A stretch of 64,000 nt of DNA from Ruficoccus sp. ZRK36 (GTDB lineage Bacteria; Verrucomicrobiota; Verrucomicrobiia; Opitutales; Cerasicoccaceae), in the NCBI RefSeq assembly GCF_019603315.1, contig NZ_CP080649.1:1379501-1443500 (forward strand). The letters run 5' to 3'. The position numbers were made by a program, and so were the translations under genes. The notes under the pieces were generated by a model, which saw only the letters and a list, made by a program, of their open reading frames with translations, did no database searches and was not told where the DNA came from. Below, in pieces: positions 24,161-32,219 of this stretch (positions within the stretch are counted from its first letter, which is position 1; the number at the start of each line of letters is the position of its first letter).

Positions 24161-26053
24161 TTACGGCTTATTCACATCAGTGATAGGTGCGGTTAAAAAC
24201 TGGAGGTACTGCTGCTCCTGTTTGCTGAGAGAGGTGGGATCGGCTTGTGCGCGTGAAGTGATATCCAAAAGTGGAGAGGGGGATATCAGGGGGCGCGTCT
24301 GGCGAGTGTCGCCCAGATTCGTGATCTGGAGCATGGCGGTGGCATCGCTGGCTGCGGTGTCTGCCAGTGGCTGTCCCTCCGGGGGGAGAAGGCTCTGCCA
24401 GGTGCGCCGGGCGGCTTCCTGCTGACCGAGTTTATACTGGATCACTCCCAGAACCCAGCGGGCCTGCCGCGAGTTTTGGGCAGCGGCTTGCGCGATGGAT
24501 AGAAAGCTTTCTGCCGTAGCAGTATCGGGCGGTGGCATCGCACCGCTGAGCCAGAGGTTAAACTGCGCCAGCACGATCAGCTCGGAGGCTTCAGGAGATG
24601 GGCGCAGGGCTTGGCTTTCGTTTGCCCAGTGCAGGGTGTCCGCATCCCATGCCAGCTCATTGGAGGCTTGGGCCAGCAGCAGGTAGTCCTCGCTGGTCGT
24701 GTCTGTATCCGGCTTCACAAACGCGTTTAGTGCGCTCAGACCGAAAATGATCACCCCGAACGCCACGCCGGCTATCGCCCATTTGCTACGCGTGAGCAGG
24801 AGGGAGCATGCCGGGACACAGCCACCGGCGAGTACGGCCAGTAGGGGAACCAGCGGCAGCCGGAAGCGTGCGCTCACGTAGTACAGTAAGACTCCGGCCG
24901 AGTAGGCCAGCCCCCAAAGCAACACGAGGCGCACTCCGCTCTTTCTCCAGAAAATAAAGGCCCCTGCGAGCCCCAGCCCCAGCAGCAGCGCCCACCCCAG
25001 TGGGTTCCATCGTAGCCAGGGGGACAGCTCCTTGTGAAAGGAGTAAGTCTTGTTGTTATAGGGCTCGTAATTATCCAGCAGCAGCCCGGTCTTACGGGCC
25101 ATCAGACCGAGCCAGTCCATGGGTTGATCGATGATGGTCTTGAGCGCACGGCCCCGCCAGTAGGAGCTTTCCGCCGCAGGGTTTTCTCCGGCGGGTTGGC
25201 TGGTCGCCTGCATGTAGAGGATGGCTGATTCCTGCCGGGCCGGGTTCAGGTAGCCGCCGTTGAGTGAGGACACGTTGATGCTCTGGGCGTAGTAGGCGCC
25301 GTTGGCTCCGGGCTTGTTCGCAGCCCACAAGTTGTAGCCACCCTGTGTCGGCAGGGGGCTGAAGCTCCCGCTGCGTGCGAGATTGATGCCGCCGTAGATT
25401 ATCACGCCGGCGACGAGCGGCACGCCTGCGGCCAGTGCCAGACGCCACGAGCGCGGCCAGAGTACAAACGGCGTGACGATCGCCACGGGCAACAAGTGCG
25501 GGCGTGTGTAGACACCCAGAATCAGGAATACCCCGGCGAGCACGGCTTGGCGTAGTCGTCCCGATCGGTGTGCCCTAAGAGCCTGCTCGCAGCCCAGCAG
25601 CAGCCACGTGATGCCCAGTGTGATATCCAGCGGGTCGGCGGCGAAGTGCAGCAGCACGGGATTGAACCCCACGAGCAGACCGCTCAGTACGGCTGCTCTC
25701 GTCGAGCCCCACAGCCGCTGGCTCATGCGCAGAACCAGCACGACATTGATCAGGTGAAAGAGACCGTTGAGCAGGCGCGCCAGGGCAGGCATCCACTCGG
25801 CGGGAAACCCTAACCGCAGCGGCAGGGAAAGGAGAAAAGGGTAGAGGGGAGCCCGGTAAAAAGGCTCGCTGGCCAGATTGCCGCTGGCCATTTGGGCGGC
25901 CAGTTGTAGGTTTTCGCGTCCATCGAGGACGGGGGTCATGCCCAGGGCTGTGCCGCTGTACCACACCAGAAACCCGACCGTATACAGCGCGCTGAGGCAG
26001 AGCACCCAGATGGGCCAGCGGGGACGTTCGGGGTGCAGGGCAGAACTTTGCAT
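24161..26053 (-). CDS. GT39-like membrane protein with C-terminal TPR-like region
   Basis: A 630-residue protein with about ten membrane helices, then a soluble C-terminal region of ~170 residues with helical repeats (LAQASNELAWDADTLHWANE; SFLSIAQAAAQNSRQARWVL; KLGQQEAARRTWQSLLPPEG) resembling TPRs. The first loop has LDGRENLQLAAQMASGNLAS, where D and E could be the catalytic acids of a GT39-type enzyme, and FYRAPLYPFLLSLPLRLGF is a family motif (PxYPxL). The frame is open to 26347, but the ATG at 26053 gives a signal-anchor start and does not overlap the divergent gene. The sugar and acceptor are unknown. Confidence 0.68.
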   Translation of the reverse strand: MQSSALHPERPRWPIWVLCLSALYTVGFLVWYSGTALGMTPVLDGRENLQLAAQMASGNLASEPFYRAPLYPFLLSLPLRLGFPAEWMPALARLLNGLFHLINVVLVLRMSQRLWGSTRAAVLSGLLVGFNPVLLHFAADPLDITLGITWLLLGCEQALRAHRSGRLRQAVLAGVFLILGVYTRPHLLPVAIVTPFVLWPRSWRLALAAGVPLVAGVIIYGGINLARSGSFSPLPTQGGYNLWAANKPGANGAYYAQSINVSSLNGGYLNPARQESAILYMQATSQPAGENPAAESSYWRGRALKTIIDQPMDWLGLMARKTGLLLDNYEPYNNKTYSFHKELSPWLRWNPLGWALLLGLGLAGAFIFWRKSGVRLVLLWGLAYSAGVLLYYVSARFRLPLVPLLAVLAGGCVPACSLLLTRSKWAIAGVAFGVIIFGLSALNAFVKPDTDTTSEDYLLLAQASNELAWDADTLHWANESQALRPSPEASELIVLAQFNLWLSGAMPPPDTATAESFLSIAQAAAQNSRQARWVLGVIQYKLGQQEAARRTWQSLLPPEGQPLADTAASDATAMLQITNLGDTRQTRPLISPSPLLDITSRAQADPTSLSKQEQQYLQFLTAPITDVNKP

Positions 26054-26090
26054 GGGGTCGGCAGTAAAGCGTTGTCGGGGTTTAGGTACA

Positions 26091-26804
26091 ATGCCTAAGC
26101 TACCGCCCATGCTCAAGCTCTTGCTGCGCCACCGGATCAAGGTCGTCCTGGCTCTCCTGCTCGGGGTGGCTGCCGTGGCCGGAGTCCTGATCTGGGGGGT
26201 GCCCTTCGGGCTGGATGAGGTGATGCGCGCCAAGGACGCGATACTGGCTTGGCTGGAGGATACGCATCCTGCGCTGATGGTTTGTGCCATCGGCTTTTTG
26301 CCCCTGATCGGGTTTCCCGTGAGCCCCATGCTCATCCTGGCAGGCATCGCCTACGGGGGTGCCGTGGGCTTGGCCGTTGGGGTGGGGGGCATTGCCCTGA
26401 ACAACGCCCTGGGATTCGGGATCGCCGCCTGGCTGCGTGAGCCGGTGCGGGCCTGGCTGGAGAGGCGTGGCGTGCGCGTGCCTGAGGTGGAGCCGAGGGA
26501 TTTTGTAAAGGTCGTGCTGCTGTTCCGGATTGTGCCAGGCTTTCCCGCTACCTTTCAGAACTATATCCTGGGCCTGACGCGGATTCCGTTTTTCACCTAT
26601 TTCTGGGTTTCACTGATCCCGCAGGTCATCGTGGTGGCTGGCTTCGTGCTGACCGGAGGGGCGCTCTTTGAGGGGCGCTGGGGAGTCGTACTGCTCGGCG
26701 TCAGCTTGTTGCTTGTTTTCGGGATTGTCGGACGGCTCATGCAGGAGCACCGTAAAAAGAATACACTGAACAATGGCGCTGGACCTGACAACACCCCACG
26801 ATGA
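26091..26804 (+). CDS. VTT-domain membrane protein (TVP38/TMEM64-like)
   Basis: A 237-residue membrane protein of the DedA/VTT superfamily. The core is seen in GFLPLIGFPVSPMLILAGIA, GGIALNNALGFGIAAWLREP and LLFRIVPGFPATFQNYILGL, with the F/x-x-R-x-x-P-G motif that marks reentrant-loop VTT proteins. Members are lipid scramblases or flippase-like transporters of undecaprenyl phosphate. The ATG at 26091 was taken (another at 26109). The last 32 bases overlap the start of xseA, suggesting joint expression. Confidence 0.8.
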   Translation: MPKLPPMLKLLLRHRIKVVLALLLGVAAVAGVLIWGVPFGLDEVMRAKDAILAWLEDTHPALMVCAIGFLPLIGFPVSPMLILAGIAYGGAVGLAVGVGGIALNNALGFGIAAWLREPVRAWLERRGVRVPEVEPRDFVKVVLLFRIVPGFPATFQNYILGLTRIPFFTYFWVSLIPQVIVVAGFVLTGGALFEGRWGVVLLGVSLLLVFGIVGRLMQEHRKKNTLNNGAGPDNTPR

Positions 26805-28122
26805 CGCGATCCTCTCGGTCGGTGACTTCACCCGCCAGGTGAAGGAGCTGCTGGAGTCGAACCTGCCTCCGTGCTGGGTGCGGGGGGAAATCTCCAACCT
26901 GCGCCGCCAGCAAAGCGGGCACGTTTATTTCACCCTCAAGGATAGCCGCAGCCAGCTCTCGTGCGTGCTGTTTCGTGGAGACGCCATGCGCCAGCGCGCC
27001 GAGCTGCGCGACGGGCTCCAGGTCGTCGTCTACGGGCAAGTCAGCGTCTACGAGCCACGCGGCACGCACCAGCTCATCTGCCGCGTGGTGATGGAGGATG
27101 GGGCCGGGCGGCTTCAGCAGGAGTTTGAGCGGCTCAAGCAGAAGCTCTCCGCCGAAGGGCTCTTTGATGCGGAGCGTAAGCGTCCGCTGCCGTCTCTACC
27201 GCGCGCGGTGGGCTTTGTCACATCGCCGACAGGGGCAGCCATTCGCGACTTTCTCAGCATCCTTGCCCGTCGTGGTTGGCGAGGGCGCATCGTCGTCATC
27301 CCTGCTCAGGTGCAGGGTAATGGCGCGGCTGAGCAGATCGTGGCTGGTATCGAGGCCGCACAGAGGGTGGACGGCCTCGACCTGCTCGTCGTGGGCAGGG
27401 GAGGTGGCAGCCTTGAAGACTTGTGGTGCTTCAACGAGGAGATTGTGGCTCGCGCGGTTGCCGCGTGTTCTCTGCCGGTTATTTCTGCCGTCGGCCACGA
27501 GATTGATTTTACGCTGAGTGACTTCGCCGCGGATAAACGCGCAGAGACACCCTCCGCCGCTGCCGAGCTGATCAGCAGTGGTTACCTGGAGATGCTGGAC
27601 CGGCTCGATCTGGCTCGCGACGGCCTGCATGAGCTGGCAGCCCGTACGCTGGAGCGCCTCGGTCACCGACTGGATGCGGCTGGCTCCGGTCTGGAGCGCC
27701 GCCACCCGCAGCCCCGGCTGGAGCAGGCAAGCCTGCGGCTGGATGATTTAAACAACCGCCTTCGCTCAGGCCTGCGGCACATCCTGTCGGATCGCCGGAG
27801 TGTATTGAAAGATTCGATACATAAGCTGGCCGCCTACACGCCCGAGTCGGTGCTGCGAGTGGCGGGCGTGGAGCTAAAGGCCGCCCGTGAGCGGACGGAG
27901 CGCGCCTCGTCGGTCCAACTGCGTCAAAAGCGAGAGTACTTGAAGCAGCTTCGTACGCGTCTGGAGAACGCCAGCCTGAAAAAGGCGCTCGATCGTGGCT
28001 TTGCTGTGGCGCGTGACGAGCGCGGCGAGTTGGTCTGTGCGAAATCCGGGCTCAAGCCCGGTCAGCGGTTGGCGCTCGACTTCAGGGACGGTGAGATCCT
28101 CGTCCGTGTCGAGGATATGTAG
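26773..28122 (+). CDS. xseA: Exodeoxyribonuclease VII large subunit
   Basis: A 449-residue nuclease subunit. The N-terminal OB fold (CWVRGEISNLRRQQSGHVYF TLKDSRSQLSC in two parts) is followed by the catalytic domain with VGFVTSPTGAAIRDFLSIL, VVGRGGGSLEDLWCFNEE and AVGHEIDFTLSDFAADKRA, then long coiled-coil helices and a C-terminal beta hairpin. With XseB it degrades single-stranded DNA. No xseB is next to it. The stop codon lies within an 18-bp perfect palindrome. Confidence 0.93.
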   Translation: MALDLTTPHDDAILSVGDFTRQVKELLESNLPPCWVRGEISNLRRQQSGHVYFTLKDSRSQLSCVLFRGDAMRQRAELRDGLQVVVYGQVSVYEPRGTHQLICRVVMEDGAGRLQQEFERLKQKLSAEGLFDAERKRPLPSLPRAVGFVTSPTGAAIRDFLSILARRGWRGRIVVIPAQVQGNGAAEQIVAGIEAAQRVDGLDLLVVGRGGGSLEDLWCFNEEIVARAVAACSLPVISAVGHEIDFTLSDFAADKRAETPSAAAELISSGYLEMLDRLDLARDGLHELAARTLERLGHRLDAAGSGLERRHPQPRLEQASLRLDDLNNRLRSGLRHILSDRRSVLKDSIHKLAAYTPESVLRVAGVELKAARERTERASSVQLRQKREYLKQLRTRLENASLKKALDRGFAVARDERGELVCAKSGLKPGQRLALDFRDGEILVRVEDM

Positions 28123-28136
28123 TTAGATCTAACTAC
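28119..28136. repeat. Perfect 18-bp palindrome over the xseA stop
   Basis: GTAGTTAGATCTAACTAC is fully self-complementary and includes the stop codon of xseA. It lies between convergent genes. There is no U-tract, so termination by this element alone is doubtful. Confidence 0.5.
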
Positions 28137-28147
28137 GAAAATAGGGC

Positions 28148-28453
28148 TTAGCTGGCCACTTTCATCGCATCCCGGACTGCGTCGCGAAGCGTTTCGATAC
28201 AGTGGGCTTTCTTGCGATAGACCGGGCTCCCCCAGTTGTTGGTTTTTGCTACGACGATCCCGAAGAATCCCTCCGGGGAATATGAGGGATACCAGCCAAT
28301 GTCCAGCAGGTGCTCGTGCGGGCATTTGATCTGGGCCAGGTCCTCCTTGAGAGCCTCGGTTTGCTTGGACAGAGGCACGTCGTCGTCCAAGTGAAGCCCC
28401 CAGTAAATAATGTTTTCCGGTGTGATTCCAAGGGAGTCAGGTGTGACTTTCAT
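28148..28453 (-). CDS. Conserved-looking hypothetical protein
   Basis: A 101-residue soluble protein without signal peptide or membrane helix. It has a mix of acidic and aromatic residues (WGLHLDDDVPLSKQTEALKE, IGWYPSYSPEGFFGIVVAKT) and a helical C-terminus (CIETLRDAVRDAMKVAS). Codon usage is like its neighbours. No known family was recognised. It ends convergently with xseA, and starts 33 bases after the YqjK-like gene's end on the same strand, so it may be the last gene of that operon. Confidence 0.5.
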   Translation of the reverse strand: MKVTPDSLGITPENIIYWGLHLDDDVPLSKQTEALKEDLAQIKCPHEHLLDIGWYPSYSPEGFFGIVVAKTNNWGSPVYRKKAHCIETLRDAVRDAMKVAS

Positions 28454-28485
28454 AGGTGTGCCGCAGTCAAACAGATGCGTGGGGG

Positions 28486-28785
28486 TTAGTCTTCGTCGTC
28501 AGGGCCGAAGAGCTTCCACGCTCCCAGACCGGCAGCGACGAGGCCACCGATCTTGAGGATGCGCTTACCGCTACGACCGGAAAGTGTCTTGTGCAAAAGG
28601 CCGAACGCCAGCGGCTTCAGCAAGGGTAAAGCCTTACGGGCGCCCCAGGCAACTGATCCCGCGACCGCAGCCTTGCGGACCTGCGGCATGATCGTGCGCA
28701 AGTGGTATCCAGCCGCCTGCCTTTCGGCACGGAGCCGTTCTTTAAGCACACTTATTCTTTGCTCCTGGCGGCGGATACCAAACAT
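28486..28785 (-). CDS. YqjK-like small protein
   Basis: A 99-residue basic protein. The N-terminal half is charged (RRQEQRISVLKERLRAERQA), the C-terminal half amphipathic to hydrophobic (KRILKIGGLVAAGLGAWKLF) and ends in acidic residues. Its position as third in the order DUF883, holin-like, then this gene matches yqjD-yqjE-yqjK of enterobacteria, which are stationary-phase, membrane-associated genes. The start overlaps the end of the preceding gene by 34 bases. Sequence similarity to YqjK itself is weak, so the call rests on context. Confidence 0.55.
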   Translation of the reverse strand: MFGIRRQEQRISVLKERLRAERQAAGYHLRTIMPQVRKAAVAGSVAWGARKALPLLKPLAFGLLHKTLSGRSGKRILKIGGLVAAGLGAWKLFGPDDED

Positions 28786-29129
28786 TGCACGTCTTCTTTA
28801 AGTTCCTGGCGCGTTTCGTGAAAGGGCATCTCGCTGCGGCGGAATATCCGGCTGAGCCCGAGCGCACAGCCCCCTGCCATGAGCAGGTAGATGAGCATGC
28901 ACACTCCGAGTGCCAGCAGTCGATAGTCCTGAGGGACGGCCCACACGAGCCCTGCGGTGAAGGCTACTCCTGCCAGTAGCAGGCTGCCACTGCCGACCAC
29001 CACGAGGGTGAGCACCAGCGCAAGCCGTGCCCGCTCCAGGCGAAATTCCACCGCAAAAAGCTCAAGGCGGGACTCGAGCATATGCAGCAGGGTTTCGGCC
29101 AGAGAACTGGCAGCTTGTAGCGATTTCAT
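28752..29129 (-). CDS. Phage-holin-like membrane protein (YqjE/DUF1469 family)
   Basis: A 125-residue protein with an amphipathic N-terminus (AETLLHMLESRLELFAVEFR LERARLALVL in sequence) and two membrane helices (LVVVGSGSLLLAGVAFTAGL, LLALGVCMLIYLLMAGGCAL) followed by a charged tail. This layout and the LESRLELFAVEFRLE motif define the YqjE/DUF1469 group. Members sit beside DUF883 proteins that bind ribosomes at the inner membrane in stationary phase. It lies between the DUF883 gene and the YqjK-like gene. Confidence 0.8.
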   Translation of the reverse strand: MKSLQAASSLAETLLHMLESRLELFAVEFRLERARLALVLTLVVVGSGSLLLAGVAFTAGLVWAVPQDYRLLALGVCMLIYLLMAGGCALGLSRIFRRSEMPFHETRQELKEDVQCLVSAARSKE

Positions 29130-29147
29130 GGGCAGGGGAAAGGGGTG

Positions 29148-29477
29148 TTAGTCCCGGAGCAGGCGATCGATGACAACCCCTGCGAGTACGGCGACGCCGA
29201 GCGATTTCCACGGATTGTCCTTGATCAGCTTTTCCATGGTTTCGACGGTTTCCTGGCCCTTTTCCTTGGCGGTCTGCCCGTGGGCCTTGAGCTTTTCCAG
29301 GCCTTCCTTGAGCTGTGCCTGTACCTGCGCGGCCTTTTCACTGAAAGCTTCCTGGGAAACTTCAGCAGTGTCGGAGGTGAGGGTCTTGGCGTCGTTGATC
29401 AGCGTCTTAAGATCGGAGACGAGCTTGTCGCGATCAGCGGCGAGGTCGGTGTCTTTGGCGGCTGTTTTAGTCGGCAT
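29148..29477 (-). CDS. DUF883 family protein (ElaB/YqjD-like)
   Basis: A 109-residue protein: a long charged helical domain (KLVSDLKTLINDAKTLTSDT, EAFSEKAAQVQAQLKEGLEK) and one C-terminal membrane helix (NPWKSLGVAVLAGVVIDRLL). The DNPWKSLGVAVLAGVVIDRLLR motif with its GxxxG-like helix is the signature of YqjD/ElaB/YgaM, inner-membrane proteins that tether ribosomes in stationary phase in E. coli. It begins the three- or four-gene cluster running left; the 300 bases upstream should hold its promoter. Confidence 0.88.
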   Translation of the reverse strand: MPTKTAAKDTDLAADRDKLVSDLKTLINDAKTLTSDTAEVSQEAFSEKAAQVQAQLKEGLEKLKAHGQTAKEKGQETVETMEKLIKDNPWKSLGVAVLAGVVIDRLLRD

Positions 29478-29722
29478 GGTTTTATCCGTTTCTAGTTTGA
29501 GTTAGTGAGAGAGGGAGGGTGGCGCAGGCGAGCCCGCGGCATCCGCAGAAGAAAGGAAGAGAGAAATCAGATGGCTATCCGTCCCGGTGCAGGCGGCTTA
29601 CGTGTCAGCAAGATTTCGGTGCTTACAGACATGGGAATAAGTATAGCGGCGTTCGTTTGGGCTGTCAAGGGACCCGCCAAATGATCTGTACCCATTGGCA
29701 ATTTCTTCCGTGATAGAAACAT

Positions 29723-29754
29723 AAAAAAACTCCCGACCTGAGGCCGGGAGTTTT
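29723..29754 (-). terminator. Terminator after the Gfo/Idh/MocA gene
   Basis: A 10-bp stem AAAACTCCCG/CGGGAGTTTT with an extra CC/GG pair and a short loop. Read on the minus strand it ends in a run of T residues (from 29723-29729), so it ends the oxidoreductase transcript; the plus-strand side has four Ts. The 245 bases from 29478 to 29722 hold no gene and should contain the promoter of the DUF883 gene. Confidence 0.85.
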
Positions 29755-29777
29755 GAAAGGTGAGCGGATGGATACGC

Positions 29778-30860
29778 TTAGAGTTCGACGGCTTTGCCAG
29801 ACTTGGCCGAGGCGTACACGGCGTCGATGATCTTCATCAGCTTGAGGGCCTGATCCGGGGTGTTGATCGGGTCCTCTTTACCCTCAATGGCGAGGACAAA
29901 GTTTTCCGCCGAGCGGATGCGGCCCATGTCTTCGCAGACGGGGGTGATGATGTCGCGGTTGACCGAGTTGCCGTTCTCCTGCACGTAGAGTTCGCAGGTG
30001 TCGATCGAGGTTTCGTCGACGCCGTCCACGCCGAAGAGGCGCTCAATCTTACCGCCAGCCTGAGAGCCCTGGAAGGTCACGGAGACCTCCTCGCGCTTGA
30101 TCATCTCAGCCCACGAGACCTGGAGCGTGAGCACCTGGCCGGTCTTAAAGGTGACCATGCCGTGCGCGGCAGCCTCGACATCGTTGACGACGCCTTCGCG
30201 GTCCGGGATGCCCCACGGTCCCTTGAAGCCCTTGTCATTGATGAAGTCATCAAAGGTGCGGGCGAGGACGACGGCCGGCTCGGGGAAGCCCATGAAGTAC
30301 AGGGCCAGGTCGATCATGTGCAGCAGGTCGATCAGAGGGCCGCCGCCGGAGAGTTCGCGCTGGGTGAACCAGCCTCCGAAGCCGGGGATGCCGGTGCGGC
30401 GCACCCACTTGGCCTGGGCAGAGTTGATCGTGCCGATGGTGCCGCTGTCGATGTAGCCGCGCAGCGCGAAGGACTCGGGCCGGGCGCGGTTGTTAAAGTT
30501 AAACATCAGGCGCTTGCCAGTCTTATCGGCGGCGGCGATCATCTGCTCCACCTCGCCCGCGTTAAGTGCGGGGGGCTTTTCGCAGAAGACGTGCTTACCG
30601 GCCTCCAGCATCTGGATGGCCAGCGGCGCGTGAAACTTGTTCGGGACGATGACAGCCACGCCCTCGATCTCGGGGCAGGCTTCAATCATCGCCTCGGGTG
30701 AACCGTAGGCGGCGGGGATGGCCCACTCGGCGGCAGCGGCCTTGGCCGCTGCTTCGTTTAGGTCAGCGATGGCGACGATGTCCGCGCCCGCCGCGCGGAA
30801 GCCCGCGGCGTGGTACTGGAGCATGCCACCGGCTCCGATGATTCCAATTTTAGTCGGCAT
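29778..30860 (-). CDS. Gfo/Idh/MocA family oxidoreductase
   Basis: A 360-residue NAD(P)-dependent sugar or cyclitol dehydrogenase. The Rossmann motif IGIIGAGGMLQYHAAGFRAA begins near residue 4; CEKPPALNAGEVEQMIAAAD holds the catalytic Lys of the EKP motif; the second domain follows (GWFTQRELSGGGPLIDLLHM IDLALYFMG), with GGGPLIDLLHMID carrying the usual D-x-x-x-H. It is downstream of a sugar-isomerase gene with a 42-base gap on the same strand, a pairing typical of sugar catabolism. The substrate is unknown. Confidence 0.9.
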   Translation of the reverse strand: MPTKIGIIGAGGMLQYHAAGFRAAGADIVAIADLNEAAAKAAAAEWAIPAAYGSPEAMIEACPEIEGVAVIVPNKFHAPLAIQMLEAGKHVFCEKPPALNAGEVEQMIAAADKTGKRLMFNFNNRARPESFALRGYIDSGTIGTINSAQAKWVRRTGIPGFGGWFTQRELSGGGPLIDLLHMIDLALYFMGFPEPAVVLARTFDDFINDKGFKGPWGIPDREGVVNDVEAAAHGMVTFKTGQVLTLQVSWAEMIKREEVSVTFQGSQAGGKIERLFGVDGVDETSIDTCELYVQENGNSVNRDIITPVCEDMGRIRSAENFVLAIEGKEDPINTPDQALKLMKIIDAVYASAKSGKAVEL

Positions 30861-30902
30861 GGGTGGTGGGGATGGAGGTTATAAAAGGACTAACAATAAA
30901 CG

Positions 30903-31907
30903 TTAGCGGTTCTTGCTGTCGAAGGCGGCGTCAAAGGCCACGCCCGAGGGCTTGAAGTCGATGCGCTTGACGAACTCGCAGGATTCCCTGGCGCCGTGGA
31001 GACGGTCCATGCGGATGTCTTCCCACTCGACCGAGAGCGGGCCCTGGTAGTTGATGTCGTTGAGCGCGACGATGATTTCCTCGAAGTTGATGTCCCCGTG
31101 GCCGAGGGAGCGGAAGTCCCAGTAACGGCGCGGATCGCCAAACTCGGTGTGCCCGCCGAAGACACCGACGGTGCCGTCGCCGTGGCCCCACCAGGCGTCC
31201 TTCATGTGGACGTGGTAGATGCGGTCCTTAAAGCGGCGGATGAACTTCACGTAGTCCACGCCCTGATAGCCGAGGTGGGAGGGGTCGAAGTTAAAGCCGA
31301 AGGTCTCGCGGTTATCGAGGGCGGCCAGGGCGCGCTCGGAGGAGACGATGTCAAAGGCGATTTCGGTGGGGTGCACTTCCAGGGCAAACTTGACCTTGCA
31401 CTTGTCGAACTCGTCGAGGATGGGGTTCCACATGTGGGCGAAGTACTTGTAGCCCTCGTCAATCATGCTGGCGGAGACCGGCGGGAAGGAGTACAGCAGG
31501 TGCCAGATGGAGGAGCCCACGAAGCCGTTCACGACCTCGACGCCCATGTTCTTGGCGGCCTTGGCAGTGGCCTTCATCGCGCTGACGGCCCACTCGCGCT
31601 TCTTCTCGGCATTACCGGCGCACTTGGCGGGGGCGAAGCCATCGGAGCGGGCGTCGTCGTTGAGGTCGCACACGAGCTGCCCGGCCAGGTGGTTGGAGAT
31701 CGCAAAGCAATCCAGCTTGTTGCGCTTGAGCATGGCGCGCTTCTGGGCGCAGTACTTTTTGTCCTTGGCGGCCTTGAATACGTCGAAGTGGTCGCCCCAG
31801 CAGGCCAGCTCCAGGCCGTTGTAGCCCATCTCGCTGGCGGCTTTGGCAAGCTTGGTTAAGGGAAGGTCGGCCCACTGGCCGGTGAAAAGGGTGACGGGTC
31901 GGGACAT
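30903..31907 (-). CDS. Sugar phosphate isomerase/epimerase (xylose isomerase-like TIM barrel)
   Basis: A 334-residue protein of the AP-endonuclease-2/xylose-isomerase-like TIM-barrel family. Metal and substrate residues show in [13 protein letters not shown] (Glu), [13 protein letters not shown] (Asp, His), [11 protein letters not shown] (His, Asp) and [12 protein letters not shown] (Glu). The genes in this pair probably act on the same sugar or inositol-type compound. It is the upstream gene of the pair; the promoter should lie in the gap to its right. An identical function to IolE or IolI is not shown. Confidence 0.87.
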   Translation of the reverse strand: MSRPVTLFTGQWADLPLTKLAKAASEMGYNGLELACWGDHFDVFKAAKDKKYCAQKRAMLKRNKLDCFAISNHLAGQLVCDLNDDARSDGFAPAKCAGNAEKKREWAVSAMKATAKAAKNMGVEVVNGFVGSSIWHLLYSFPPVSASMIDEGYKYFAHMWNPILDEFDKCKVKFALEVHPTEIAFDIVSSERALAALDNRETFGFNFDPSHLGYQGVDYVKFIRRFKDRIYHVHMKDAWWGHGDGTVGVFGGHTEFGDPRRYWDFRSLGHGDINFEEIIVALNDINYQGPLSVEWEDIRMDRLHGARESCEFVKRIDFKPSGVAFDAAFDSKNR

Positions 31908-32219
31908 GCTCAGGGTGTGTTTAGCGGGTTACTGATGGGTAATTAAGGCATTTTTTGTGAAACAGGAGAAGGGGGGATGGCAAACGATTTTACAGCTGGT
32001 ACGCAGAAATATGCTCTTGAGGCATGATTTTTTGTCTGCGCAGTTCCCTTTTTAATAGCCCTTACGAGTAGAGCGTGAAGTCGTTTTGCCCTTCGGGAAA
32101 TGACCATGCGGCCGATAGTAGATGTATATGAGCTACCGACGCCTGTATTTACATGCGGCAGTTGGCGGTTGCCATGTGAGGAGTGCTCTAGTTGAGTGCC
32201 CCTCTCCTCAATCCCGGAT
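31908..32219. other. Divergent intergenic region without a recognised gene
   Basis: These 312 bases separate the divergent sugar-isomerase and TPR-protein genes. A 109-residue minus-strand frame (31943-32272) crosses it but has poor composition and overlaps the TPR gene start, so it is not called. No clear promoter hexamers or hairpins were identified. Confidence 0.5.

Noticed and set aside
28148-28453. xseB as the gene following xseA
   Set aside because: The 101-residue product is on the opposite strand and lacks the short coiled-coil pattern of the exonuclease VII small subunit.
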